Positions 44,706 through 53,629 of a stretch of DNA of 64,000 nt are shown piece after piece. The DNA lies in assembly GCA_016124455.1 (NCBI GenBank), contig WGNQ01000012.1, positions 1 through 64,000 on the forward strand, read 5' to 3'. The position numbers were made by a program, and so were the translations under genes. Source of the DNA: Sideroxydans sp. GTDB lineage: Bacteria > Pseudomonadota > Gammaproteobacteria > Burkholderiales > Gallionellaceae. Numbering within the stretch: the first letter of the stretch is position 1; each line of letters begins with the position of its first letter. The notes below the pieces were generated by a model. It saw only the letters and a list, made by a program, of their open reading frames with translations, made no database searches and was not told the origin of the DNA.

Positions 44706-45416
44706 ATGTACACTGCAACGGGATTAACCGACAAGGATCAATGCATCCGGGAGTATGCGCCGCTGGTAAAGCGCATCGCCTTCCACATGAAGGCGAAACT
44801 GCCGAGCAGCGTGGAAGTGGACGACATCATCCAGGCCGGCATGATGGGGCTGCTGGATGCATCCAACCGTTATGACGAATTGCGCGGCGCGCAATTCGAG
44901 ACTTATGCTGCGCAGCGCATACGCGGTGCCATGCTGGATGAATTGCGCCAGGCCGACTGGATGCCGCGCAACCTGCGCCGTGATATGCGTCGTATCGAGT
45001 CGGCGATCAATAAATTGCAGCAACGCATGGGTAAACCGCCGAGCGAAGCGGATATTGCAAGGGATCTCGGCATGTCGCTGGACGAATACCAGCAGATGCT
45101 GTTCGAGGCGCGTGGTGCCCAGTTGCTGTATTACGAGGATTTCCACCAGGAGGAGGGCGAGGATTTCCTCGATCGCTATGATCTGGACAGCGACATGGAT
45201 CCGGTGGACCTGTTGCGCGATGAGCGTTTCCGCGGTGCCTTGATCAAGGCGATCGAGGATCTGCCGGAACGCGAACGCATGCTGATGGGCATGCACTACG
45301 AACAGGACATGAACCTGCGGGAGATCGGCGAAGTGATGGGCGTCAGCGAATCGCGCGTATGCCAGTTGCATAGCCAGGCGGTGGCCCGGTTGCGTGGCTG
45401 GCTGAAGGGCCATTGA
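44706..45416 (+). CDS. fliA: Flagellar sigma factor FliA (sigma-28)
   Basis: This 236-residue sigma factor directs late flagellar genes. Region 2 is PLVKRIAFHMKAKLPSSVEVDDIIQAGMMGLLDA with QFETYAAQRIRGAMLDELR; region 4 is LPERERMLMGMHYEQDMNLREIGEVMGVSESRVCQLHSQA. It reads promoters of the type at 23085, 27353, 27441, 28589 and 47800 and is inhibited by FlgM (47451-47765). Its stop overlaps the motC start. Confidence 0.97.
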   Translation: MYTATGLTDKDQCIREYAPLVKRIAFHMKAKLPSSVEVDDIIQAGMMGLLDASNRYDELRGAQFETYAAQRIRGAMLDELRQADWMPRNLRRDMRRIESAINKLQQRMGKPPSEADIARDLGMSLDEYQQMLFEARGAQLLYYEDFHQEEGEDFLDRYDLDSDMDPVDLLRDERFRGALIKAIEDLPERERMLMGMHYEQDMNLREIGEVMGVSESRVCQLHSQAVARLRGWLKGH

Positions 45417-46156
45417 TGGATAAGTTGAGTATTGCCGGTTTGCTGGTTGCCGTGCTGGGCATTATCGGCGGCCAGCTGCTTGAAGGTGGCGACCCGGCCT
45501 TCCTGATGCAGGGCGCGGCATTCCTGATCGTATCCTGTGGCACCCTCGGGGCGGTGATGCTGCAGTGCCCGAGCAAGATATTCGTGACCGGCCTGAAAAT
45601 GGGCGGCTGGGCCTTCGTTCCGCCCGAGTTGTCGAAGCAGAAGATGGTTTACCAGATCACCGCCTGGAGCAGCATGGCGCGCAAGGACGGGGTGCTCGCG
45701 CTGGAACAGCAGGTGGGGATGAATAGCGATCCGTTTCTCAAGAAAGGCCTGCAGTTGCTGGTGGACGGCAATAGCGCAGACAGTATCCGCGAGGTGCTGG
45801 AGGTCGAGATCAATGCGTTTGAGCATCTGCGCTTTTCGTCTGCCAGGATATGGGAATCCGCTGCGGGTTATTCGCCGACCATCGGCATCCTGGGGGCAGT
45901 ACTCGGGCTGGTCCATGTGATGCAGAACCTGAGCGAGCCGGCCAAGCTTGGTGACGGCATTGCCGTGGCCTTTATCGCCACCATTTACGGGGTGGGGCTG
46001 GCCAATCTGGTATTCCTGCCCATTTCCAACAAGCTCAAACTGATCGTGCTGGACCAGGTTGCACAGCGCGAAATGGTGGTGGAGGGGCTTTGCTGCATCG
46101 CCAATGGAGACAACCCGCGCCTGATTGAAAGCAAGCTGCAGGGATACATCACATAG
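45416..46156 (+). CDS. motC: Second flagellar motor protein MotA family (MotC)
   Basis: This 246-residue MotA-like stator subunit has helix pairs at both ends (LSIAGLLVAVLGIIGGQLLEGG; SPTIGILGAVLGLVHVMQNL; VAFIATIYGVGLANLVFLPI). Unlike MotA at 28781 it fits the MotC/PomA-like group found next to fliA in polar flagellates. The ATG at 45416 overlaps the fliA stop (TGATG); a TTG three bases before is also open. It pairs with the following motD. Confidence 0.92.
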   Translation: MDKLSIAGLLVAVLGIIGGQLLEGGDPAFLMQGAAFLIVSCGTLGAVMLQCPSKIFVTGLKMGGWAFVPPELSKQKMVYQITAWSSMARKDGVLALEQQVGMNSDPFLKKGLQLLVDGNSADSIREVLEVEINAFEHLRFSSARIWESAAGYSPTIGILGAVLGLVHVMQNLSEPAKLGDGIAVAFIATIYGVGLANLVFLPISNKLKLIVLDQVAQREMVVEGLCCIANGDNPRLIESKLQGYIT

Positions 46157-46169
46157 GATGAGTGCATAG

Positions 46170-46937
46170 ATGGCACGCAAAGTCAGACGCGGGCAATTCC
46201 ACGACAATCACGAGCGCTGGCTGATTTCGTATGCCGACTTCATCACGCTGCTGTTTGCGTTTTTTGTGGTGATGTATTCCATTTCCTCGGTGAACGAAGG
46301 CAAGTACAAGGTGTTCAGCGCGTCGCTGGTCACGGCATTCGGGCATAAGCCGGCCCAGCCTGAATCAGTCCTGCCGACCAACCAGCACGAGGAGTTCCTC
46401 AAGCTGCTGGTGGACAGGCGGAATGCGCGCTTGGCCGAACTGCAGCGCAAACAGCAGGAGTTCCTGCAGAATATTGCCAGCAGCCTTACCCATGTCATGA
46501 AGCCGCTGGTCAAAAGCGGGCAGGTCAGCGTAACGCAGACCAATCGTGGCGTGGTGCTCGACATCAATGCCAATGCCCTGTTCAGCCAGGGGGATGCGGT
46601 GCTGCAGGCCGGGGCTGTCAAGACTCTGGCCGAGGTGGCGCAGGTGTTGCGCGGCGGTGAGCTGGCAATCGAGGTGGAGGGGCACACCGATGACATTCCC
46701 ATCAAGACACCACAGTATCCTTCCAACTGGGAGCTTTCCTCGGCACGCGCCAGCAGCGTGGTGCGCCTGTTCATCGAGCATGGGGTGCAGAGCAGCCGCC
46801 TGAGTGCGGTGGGGGTAGCCGACAACCAGCCGGTCGTCCCCAACAATACGCCGGAAAACCGGGCCCGGAACCGCCGCGTGAGTGTCACGATACTGGCGCC
46901 GCTGGCGGAACGCGAGCCTGCGCCGTTGCTGCCTTAA
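46170..46937 (+). CDS. motD: Second flagellar motor protein MotB family (MotD)
   Basis: This 255-residue protein has one membrane helix with the ion-binding Asp23 (WLISYADFITLLFAFFVVMYS) and an OmpA-like domain (EVEGHTDDIPIKTPQYPSNWELSSARASSVVRLF, NRRVSVTIL). It is the partner of motC, 13 bases upstream. A second stator set gives the motor an option for different load or viscosity. Its stop converges with flgN after 27 bases, with a small hairpin GCGGC-AAAT-GCCGC between. Confidence 0.92.
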   Translation: MARKVRRGQFHDNHERWLISYADFITLLFAFFVVMYSISSVNEGKYKVFSASLVTAFGHKPAQPESVLPTNQHEEFLKLLVDRRNARLAELQRKQQEFLQNIASSLTHVMKPLVKSGQVSVTQTNRGVVLDINANALFSQGDAVLQAGAVKTLAEVAQVLRGGELAIEVEGHTDDIPIKTPQYPSNWELSSARASSVVRLFIEHGVQSSRLSAVGVADNQPVVPNNTPENRARNRRVSVTILAPLAEREPAPLLP

Positions 46938-46964
46938 GGCGGCGGCAAATGCCGCATCAGTGAA

Positions 46965-47444
46965 TCAGACCGAACCGAGTTTTCGGCCCATGCCGGACAG
47001 GTTGGGTTGCCCGTCGCGGCCATACAGGCCGGTCGCACTTTGTGCTGCATTGTGCAGCACGTTGAGCGCTTGCTGGTTGTGGCCCAGCTTGACCCGGATC
47101 ATCTCGCCGTTGGTGTGGTTGAGTTGCTGTGCGCGAGCAGCCAGCTTGCGGATTTCGCGCCATACCGGCAGTTCCTGTGCGGCATGGGATTGCAGCCAGT
47201 TTTCCATATTGTCGCTCGGGCTGAGCGTGGCTTGGAACTGCTTGCGGGCATTGCCCAGCCCGGTCAGCTGGGCCACTGTCCGGGTCTTGGTTTCGGCAAG
47301 CGTCAACAGTTGCTCGGTTTCCCCTGCAAGCAGGGTGTGCTGTTCGGTTTCCAGCAGGGAAACAAATGAGCGCATGGCATCGCGCTCGGTATGGAGATTG
47401 GAGAGGAATTCCGCCAGCGTGGCGGCAACAGGAACATCAGCCAT
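46965..47444 (-). CDS. flgN: Flagellar export chaperone FlgN
   Basis: This 159-residue helical protein has a conserved middle (LLETEQHTLLAGETEQLLTLAETKTRTVAQLTGLGNARKQF). FlgN escorts the hook-filament junction proteins FlgK and FlgL. It is six bases after flgM. flgA, often in the same operon, is not in the window, and no rod/hook (flgB-L) genes are either, so that operon lies elsewhere. Confidence 0.9.
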   Translation of the reverse strand: MADVPVAATLAEFLSNLHTERDAMRSFVSLLETEQHTLLAGETEQLLTLAETKTRTVAQLTGLGNARKQFQATLSPSDNMENWLQSHAAQELPVWREIRKLAARAQQLNHTNGEMIRVKLGHNQQALNVLHNAAQSATGLYGRDGQPNLSGMGRKLGSV

Positions 47445-47450
47445 GCGGCC

Positions 47451-47765
47451 TCAGCGTTTTTGTGTGCCCAGCAGGTCTTGCACAGATGCAATCAGGCGAT
47501 CTGCCACGACAGTGGAGTTGACCTGGAAACGGCCTTCACTGATGGCCTGCTTGATTTCGGCAACCTTGGCTGCGTCGACTGCCGGCGCACTCGCCATGCT
47601 GCTCTGCATGCTTTGCAGCTGCGCAGTCTTTTCGCCCAGGTGAACACTGGTGCTGCTGGGGGCTGCCGGTTGTGCAGGCGCCGAAGACTTTGCAGCGGGC
47701 GCGCGCGCCTGCCCTTCCGTGGCAGGGCCAACCGGTAAGGGCTTTGCGGATTTTTCGATTTTCAC
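47451..47765 (-). CDS. flgM: Anti-sigma-28 factor FlgM
   Basis: FlgM binds FliA and is exported after hook completion. The C-terminal inhibitory domain is clear: DAAKVAEIKQAISEGRFQVNSTVVADRLIASVQDLL. I choose GTG at 47765 (104 residues, VKIEKSAKPLPVGP), preceded by AAGGAT, since FlgM proteins start M-KI. A frame from 47843 is open but contains the sigma-28 promoter, so it would precede the transcription start. The Ala/Pro-rich middle is typical. Confidence 0.93.
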   Translation of the reverse strand: MKIEKSAKPLPVGPATEGQARAPAAKSSAPAQPAAPSSTSVHLGEKTAQLQSMQSSMASAPAVDAAKVAEIKQAISEGRFQVNSTVVADRLIASVQDLLGTQKR

Positions 47766-48069
47766 GGCAATATCCTTTTTGCTGTCTCTATTGACTGATT
47801 CATCGGCAATATTTAGAGAAACTTTAGCTATTCTTATACACAACTATAACTTTACTTGCAAATTTGCCAATATGCGGCAGATGCTGCCTTGTCAGGCAGT
47901 TAGCTAACTAAAGTTGAAAACCCCCTTAATTTGACCGATTGAGCCATCCCGGGATAAGTAATAATCAGGCTGGATAAGCCATGTGCAGGATGCATGGCGT
48001 GCGACCGGCAGGCCGCGAGAGGGGGCGCTGTATGCGGCTGAGGGACAATCAATAATGGATGGTTAGTGG
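47766..48069. other. Intergenic region between flgM and the ParA-like gene
   Basis: Apart from the flgM promoter there is a 6-base hairpin CTGCCT/AGGCAG at 47884-47899 and an adjacent perfect palindrome GTTAGCTAAC (47899-47908). TAAAGTTG at 47909 looks like a sigma-28 -35 but the nearest -10-like sequence (GACCGATT) is five bases too far, so I do not call it. No clear promoter for the ParA-like gene was found. Confidence 0.45.
47800..47826 (-). promoter_or_regulatory. Sigma-28 promoter of flgM-flgN
   Basis: On the minus strand: TAAAGTTT, 11 bases, GCCGATGA, 15 of 16 consensus positions. It lies 35 bases before the GTG start. This gives the classic feedback of FliA making its own inhibitor. 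Confidence 0.9.
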
Positions 48070-48849
48070 ATGACGGTCGTCGCAGTATTTAATCAGAAGG
48101 GGGGGGTGGGCAAAACCACGACCTGTCTGAATCTCACGGCGGCGCTGGCCATGGCGCAGCGCCATCCGATCGCCCTGGACATGGATCCGCAGGCGCACCT
48201 GAGCCTGGCATGCGGCATCAAGGATGCGCCGCAGGATACCGGCATGGCCGCATTCTTCAAGCACCAGACGCCGTTATCCAGGCTGCTGCGCGATAGCCCG
48301 GCAGGCTGGCAGCTGATTCCTTCTTCGCTCGAACTGGCAAAAATCGATGCCTTGTTCGGCAGCGACCCCAAGGCGGCCAGGTTGCTCAAGCACGGGCTGG
48401 AGGCGGATCTGGCGCTTACCGGCGCGCCGATCCTGATCGATTGCTGTCCGATGCTCGGCGTGCTGACGCTCAATGCCTTGCTGGCATCCGACCGGGTGCT
48501 GATTCCGGTCGCTGCGGACTTTCTGTCGCTACAGGGCGTGACCCGCCTGGATTCGGCGCTGAACGTGCTGGAGCAGAAACTCGGACGCGCGTTCGAGAGG
48601 CGTATTGTGGTAACCCGATTCGATTCCCGCCGCAAACTGTCCTACGACATCTATGACAAAATCATGAACCGCTACGGCAAGCTCGTGTGCAATACGCGTA
48701 TCGGCGAGAACGTATCGCTTGCCACCAGCCCGATGCACGGCATCGATATCTTTGCCTATGCACCACACAGTCCCGGGGCGAAGGATTACCGCATGCTGGC
48801 CAAGGAATTGCTCGAATCCGGGTTCTTTGCACCCGGCAAGATGGCCTAG
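48070..48849 (+). CDS. ParA/Soj-family ATPase (orphan)
   Basis: This 259-residue protein has an intact deviant Walker A (FNQKGGVGKTTTCLNL near residue 10), Walker A' (ALDMDPQAHLS) and Walker B (ILIDCCP). No parB, parS or plasmid gene lies beside it. It may position protein complexes such as chemosensory arrays or type IV pili, or be a remnant chromosomal Soj; which cannot be decided here. It starts with ATG, with a weak ribosome site (AGTGG). Confidence 0.88.
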   Translation: MTVVAVFNQKGGVGKTTTCLNLTAALAMAQRHPIALDMDPQAHLSLACGIKDAPQDTGMAAFFKHQTPLSRLLRDSPAGWQLIPSSLELAKIDALFGSDPKAARLLKHGLEADLALTGAPILIDCCPMLGVLTLNALLASDRVLIPVAADFLSLQGVTRLDSALNVLEQKLGRAFERRIVVTRFDSRRKLSYDIYDKIMNRYGKLVCNTRIGENVSLATSPMHGIDIFAYAPHSPGAKDYRMLAKELLESGFFAPGKMA

Positions 48850-48854
48850 CGGCT

Positions 48855-49664
48855 TTACCGCCGCAACCCGGCCTGATGCACTACCGTAGTGGCGATTTCT
48901 TCCACCGACATGGTGGTCACATCCAGATAGGGGATGCCAAACTGGATCATCATGGTCTGAGCCAGCTGAATTTCGTGGCGGCAATTTTCCAGTGAAGCGT
49001 AGCGGCTGCCGGGCGCCCGTTCGTCGCGGATCTGGTGCAGGCGTTCGGCCGTAATGGTCAGCCCGAACAGTTTGTGCTGCAGCGGCTTGAGCGCTGCCGG
49101 CAGATCCTTCACCGCGAAATCCTCTTCCACCAGCGGGTAGTTCGCGGCATAAATGCCAAACTGTAACGCCAGGTACAGCGAGGTGGGAGTTTTGCCGCAA
49201 CGCGATACGCCGACCAGCACGATTTCGGCGCGCTGCAGGTCGCGGGTGATGCCGCCGTCGTCGTGATCCAGCGCATAGTTCACCGCGTCGATGCGCGCCG
49301 CGTAACTTTCACCCGCAGCGTGCGAACGCCCGACCGCGTGTGCCGAGGCGACACCGAGCTCTGTTTCCAGCGGTGCAATGAACATGTCGAACAGGTCGAG
49401 AAACAGGCCGTCGCACTCTGCCACGATGTCGCGGATTGCCGGCGGCGTCAGCGTGCTGAACACCAGCGGGCGCAGGTCGTCGGCCCGTGCGGCAGCGTTG
49501 ATGCGCTGCAGCGCGACGTGCGCTTTTTCCGCACTGTCGATATAGGGCAGCGTCACCCGCTGGAATTCGATGCCGTCGAATTGGCTGGTCAGGCTGCGTC
49601 CCAGGGTTTCTGCGGTCAGCCCGGTGTGGTCGGAAACGAAAAATACGCTGCGTGTTGCGGTCAT
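48855..49664 (-). CDS. ppsR: PEP synthase regulatory protein (PSRP, kinase/pyrophosphorylase)
   Basis: This 269-residue DUF299 family enzyme inactivates PEP synthase by ADP-dependent phosphorylation and reactivates it by phosphorolysis. The start VFFVSDHTGLTAETLGRSLTSQF and the P-loop GVSRCGKTPTSLYLALQFGI are intact. It is divergent from its target ppsA with a gap of 72 bases. Together they set gluconeogenic flow from pyruvate to PEP. Confidence 0.95.
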   Translation of the reverse strand: MTATRSVFFVSDHTGLTAETLGRSLTSQFDGIEFQRVTLPYIDSAEKAHVALQRINAAARADDLRPLVFSTLTPPAIRDIVAECDGLFLDLFDMFIAPLETELGVASAHAVGRSHAAGESYAARIDAVNYALDHDDGGITRDLQRAEIVLVGVSRCGKTPTSLYLALQFGIYAANYPLVEEDFAVKDLPAALKPLQHKLFGLTITAERLHQIRDERAPGSRYASLENCRHEIQLAQTMMIQFGIPYLDVTTMSVEEIATTVVHQAGLRR

Positions 49665-49736
49665 TGTTCCTGCCGTCCGTTAACTGGTCTATCATCTCCA
49701 TTGCGGATCGATGGCAACTGCTGAACGGAGATGAGC

Positions 49737-52115
49737 ATGGCACAGTATATCGCGTGGTTCGAGACGTTGCGCATGAGCGACGTGAGCAGCGTGGGCGGCA
49801 AGAATGCTTCGCTGGGCGAGATGATTTCCCAGCTGGCGGCATTGGGTGTGCGGGTGCCGGGCGGTTTTGCCACGACGGCACAGGCTTACCGGGACTTTCT
49901 GGCGCAGGACGGGCTGGACAAGCGTATCCAGGTGCTGCTCGACCAGCTCGACGTGGCGGATGTCCAGGCATTGGCCGCGGCGGGTAGCCAAGTGCGGCAA
50001 TGGATCATGGAAACCCCGCTGCAGCCGAAGCTGGAAGCTGAGCTGCGTGTGGCCTATGCCGCGATGCTCAAGCGCGAAGGCGAGAATATTTCGGTCGCCG
50101 TGCGATCGTCCGCCACGGCGGAAGACCTGCCCGATGCGTCCTTTGCCGGGCAGCAGGAAACCTTCCTCAATATCTCCGGCTTCGATAACCTGCTGTCGGC
50201 AGTGCGCCAGGTGTTTGCTTCGCTGTACAACGACCGCGCCATTGCCTACCGCGTGCACCAGGGTTTTGCGCACCAGGACGTGGCACTGTCGGCCGGTATC
50301 CAGCGCATGGTGCGCAGCGACATCGGCGCTTCCGGTGTGATTTTTACGCTGGATACCGAGTCGGGCTTCGACCAGGTCGTGCTCATTACTGCGGCCTACG
50401 GCCTGGGCGAAACGGTGGTGCAGGGCGCGGTGAATCCGGACGAATTCTATGTCTATAAACCTGCGCTGAAGCAGGGCAAGTCGGCGGTCATCCGCCGCAA
50501 TCTCGGCGGCAAGGCCATCAAGATGGAATTCGGCGCAGGAAACGAAACCGGGCGCTCCGTTCGTACGCTGGAAACTTCTGCCGAGGAACGGCAGCGTTTC
50601 TGCATCAGCGACGCCGAAGCGCAGGAACTGGGGCAATACGCGCTGGCCATCGAAGAGCATTATGGCCGGCCGATGGATATCGAATGGGGTAAGGACGGTG
50701 CAGATGGCAAGCTGTATATCCTGCAGGCACGTCCGGAAACCGTGCAGGCGCGCGGCAATATGGACATGCTGCGCCGCTTCCGCCTGAAGCGGCAGTCCGA
50801 GGTGCTGATTACCGGCCGTGCCATCGGTCAGCGCATCGGCGCAGGCCGTGTGTGCCTGGTGCCGGATGCCAGCCAGATGTCGCTGGTTCAGCCCGGCGAC
50901 GTGCTGGTGACCGACATGACCGACCCCGACTGGGAGCCGGTCATGAAACGCGCCTCGGCGATTGTCACCAATCGCGGCGGACGCACCTGCCATGCTGCCA
51001 TCGTGGCGCGTGAACTGGGTATCCCGGCGGTGGTCGGCTGCGGCGAGGCTACCACTGTGCTCAAGCACGATGCGCCGGTTACCGTGTCCTGCGCCGAAGG
51101 GGATATCGGCAAGGTGTACCAGGGCAAGCTTGAGGTGGAAGTCATCGACCTGGCGCTCGACCAGATGCCGGCGCCGCCGGTGAAGATTTCGCTCAACGTC
51201 GCCAATCCGGAACTGGCGTTCGAGTTCAGCCGCCTGCCGAACTATGGGGTGGGACTGGCGCGGCTCGAGTTCGTCATCGCGCGCATGATCGGCATCCATC
51301 CCAAGGCGGCACTGGACTACCCGAACCTGCCCGCCGACATAAAGAAGCAGATTGAGGCCCGCTGTGCGGGCTATGCCTCGCCGGTCGATTTTTACGTAAA
51401 TAAAATGGCGGAGGGCATTGCCATGCTGGGAGCGGCATTCGCGCCCAAGCCGGTGATCCTGCGTTTATCCGATTTCAAGTCGAATGAGTATTCCAGCCTG
51501 CTCGGCGGGCAGGAATATGAGCCGACAGAAGAAAACCCGATGATCGGTTTCCGTGGCGCCTCGCGCTATATCGCGGACAGTTTCCGCGAGTGTTTTGCGC
51601 TGGAATGCCGCGCGGTACGCAAGGTACGCGACGAGATGGGGCTGACCAACGTAGAGGTGATGATTCCTTTCGTGCGTACGCTGGACGAGGCGCGCGGCGT
51701 GATCGCCGAACTCGGGAAGAACGGCCTCAGGCGTGGCGAAAACGGGCTGCGCGTGATCATGATGTGCGAGATACCTTCCAATGCGCTGCTGGCCGAGCAG
51801 TTCCTCGAGCTGTTCGATGGTTTCTCCATCGGCTCCAACGACCTCACCCAACTCACACTGGGCATAGACCGCGATTCCGGCATCGTGGCGGGAGCATTCG
51901 ACGAACGCAACCAGGCCGTGCTGGCGCTGATCGGCATGGCGATCAAGGCGTGCCGCAAGCTGGATAAATATATCGGCATCTGCGGGCAGGGACCATCCGA
52001 CCATCCCGATTTTGCGCAGTGGCTGATGGAGCAGGATATCGAGGCGATTTCGCTGAACCCGGACACGGTGGTGGAAACCTGGCTCTACCTGGCCAAGCAA
52101 CAGGCTGGCAAATGA
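49737..52115 (+). CDS. ppsA: Phosphoenolpyruvate synthase
   Basis: This 792-residue enzyme converts pyruvate, ATP and water to PEP, AMP and phosphate. The N-terminal ATP-binding domain ([44 protein letters not shown]), the phospho-His domain ([23 protein letters not shown]) and the C-terminal PEP-binding barrel are complete. I start at the ATG at 49737 because GGAG lies six bases before it; the ATG at 49731 touches that site. Confidence 0.97.
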   Translation: MAQYIAWFETLRMSDVSSVGGKNASLGEMISQLAALGVRVPGGFATTAQAYRDFLAQDGLDKRIQVLLDQLDVADVQALAAAGSQVRQWIMETPLQPKLEAELRVAYAAMLKREGENISVAVRSSATAEDLPDASFAGQQETFLNISGFDNLLSAVRQVFASLYNDRAIAYRVHQGFAHQDVALSAGIQRMVRSDIGASGVIFTLDTESGFDQVVLITAAYGLGETVVQGAVNPDEFYVYKPALKQGKSAVIRRNLGGKAIKMEFGAGNETGRSVRTLETSAEERQRFCISDAEAQELGQYALAIEEHYGRPMDIEWGKDGADGKLYILQARPETVQARGNMDMLRRFRLKRQSEVLITGRAIGQRIGAGRVCLVPDASQMSLVQPGDVLVTDMTDPDWEPVMKRASAIVTNRGGRTCHAAIVARELGIPAVVGCGEATTVLKHDAPVTVSCAEGDIGKVYQGKLEVEVIDLALDQMPAPPVKISLNVANPELAFEFSRLPNYGVGLARLEFVIARMIGIHPKAALDYPNLPADIKKQIEARCAGYASPVDFYVNKMAEGIAMLGAAFAPKPVILRLSDFKSNEYSSLLGGQEYEPTEENPMIGFRGASRYIADSFRECFALECRAVRKVRDEMGLTNVEVMIPFVRTLDEARGVIAELGKNGLRRGENGLRVIMMCEIPSNALLAEQFLELFDGFSIGSNDLTQLTLGIDRDSGIVAGAFDERNQAVLALIGMAIKACRKLDKYIGICGQGPSDHPDFAQWLMEQDIEAISLNPDTVVETWLYLAKQQAGK

Positions 52116-52235
52116 CATGTGGACAGGAACTTTGTGCGGACTAATGGATACAACGGTGTACAAATAAATACAAACTTTGCGGCGCATTTCGCCTATTATT
52201 TGCCCGCATCAACCAACAGTTACTTCCGATTTATT

Positions 52236-53624
52236 GTGAACAAAACGCTCCGGATTTCCGCCGTTCTCATGGTTGCGCTGGCTGCCTGCCAGCTGGCAGC
52301 CTTCCCCCGGGCTGCGCGGGCTGAAGGTGACTTGCTGTCGACCGGGCAATACATCGAGCCCGGACAATTTCCGCAAACGGCGGATTCCAGCCAGTGCGAC
52401 CGGGAGCGGATCAGGAAGCCACTGGTGCTGGCCGACGTGGTCGAACTGGCTCTGTGCAACAATCCGCAAACCCGCTCGCTGTGGGCCAGTGCCCGGGCGC
52501 AGGCGGCAACCCTGGGTGTCAGCATGTCGAGTTATCTGCCGACGCTGTCATTGCAGGGAAGCGGCTCGCGCAGCGCAGGATCCAATAGCCGCAGCGTCAG
52601 CCTGACCGCCAGTTACCTGCTGTACGATTTCGGCGCGCGTGCGGCCAGTGTGGAAAATGCCAAGCAATTACTGGTCGCGGCCAATGCCACGCGCGACGCT
52701 ACGTTGCAAACCAACTTCCTGACGGCGGTGCAATCCTATTACGGGTTGCTGTCGGCACGCGCGAGCGTCGCATCGCTGGAAGTCGCCGAGCAATCTGCAC
52801 GCGAAAGTCTGGCGGCGGCGGAAGCGCGCTACCTGGCAGGCGTGGCCACCCCGACGGACAAGCTGCAGGCACAGACTGCACTGGCGCAGGCTACGCTCAA
52901 CCTGATCACCGCGCAGGGTACGGAACGTACTGCGCAGGGTACGCTGGCGAACATCATGGGATTCGATGCGAGCCAGCCGTTTACGCTGGCGTCGGTTAAA
53001 GTCGCCGATCCCGACCCGGCAGTGGAGCAGGACATCGGCAGGCTGATCGAGCAGGCGAGAGAGAAACGTCCGGACCTGGTGGCAGCGGATGCGCAGATCA
53101 AGAGCGCCGAAGCGCAGCTGGCGGCCAGCCGCGCGGCGAACATGCCGAGCATCAGCCTGAGCGCATCGACCAGTTCGCAGCGGGTATCCGGCACGCCGAC
53201 CAGCAACAGCAGCAGTATCGGGATTTCGCTCAGCGTTCCGCTGTTCACCGGCCTGCGCAACACTTACCAGATCCGCTCTTCGGAATCGCTGCTTGAAAGC
53301 AAGGTCGCGGCACGCGACCTGCTGGCCAACCAGATTGCGCTGGACGTGTGGAAGGCATACCAGACCCTGCTGACCAACAGCCAGGCGTTGCGTACCGCGA
53401 ATGCGCTGGTCACCTCTGCCGAGCAATCTGCGGAAATGACGCTTGGGCGCTACAAGGCAGGGGTAGCCAACCTGTCGATCCTCGATGTGCTGAATGCGCA
53501 AAGTGCCCTGGCCAGTGCGCGCCAGCAGCAGGTGAGTGCGTTGTACAACTTTCAATCCAGCAGGCTCGGACTGGTCCAGGCCATCGGCCAACTCGACCTG
53601 ACCCAGGTCGGCATAAAGGAATAG
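52236..53624 (+). CDS. TolC-family outer membrane efflux protein
   Basis: This is an outer membrane channel with two OEP repeats, beginning LADVVELALCNNPQTRSLWASARAQAA and RLIEQAREKRPDLVAADAQIKSAEAQ. A signal peptide (KTLRISAVLMVALAACQLAAFPRAARA) precedes the mature part, so I choose the GTG at 52236 (462 residues). An open frame continues upstream to a GTG at 52119 with no signal-like sequence. It heads an operon with macA and macB-like genes. Confidence 0.9.
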   Translation: MNKTLRISAVLMVALAACQLAAFPRAARAEGDLLSTGQYIEPGQFPQTADSSQCDRERIRKPLVLADVVELALCNNPQTRSLWASARAQAATLGVSMSSYLPTLSLQGSGSRSAGSNSRSVSLTASYLLYDFGARAASVENAKQLLVAANATRDATLQTNFLTAVQSYYGLLSARASVASLEVAEQSARESLAAAEARYLAGVATPTDKLQAQTALAQATLNLITAQGTERTAQGTLANIMGFDASQPFTLASVKVADPDPAVEQDIGRLIEQAREKRPDLVAADAQIKSAEAQLAASRAANMPSISLSASTSSQRVSGTPTSNSSSIGISLSVPLFTGLRNTYQIRSSESLLESKVAARDLLANQIALDVWKAYQTLLTNSQALRTANALVTSAEQSAEMTLGRYKAGVANLSILDVLNAQSALASARQQQVSALYNFQSSRLGLVQAIGQLDLTQVGIKE

Positions 53625-53629
53625 CACGA

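Noticed and set aside
47909-47945. Possible sigma-28 promoter for the ParA-like gene
   Set aside because: TAAAGTTG and GACCGATT are present but the spacing is 16 bases rather than 11.
49692-51299. 535-codon open frame opposite ppsA
   Set aside because: PpsA domains cover the same bases. The antisense product has no recognisable domain.
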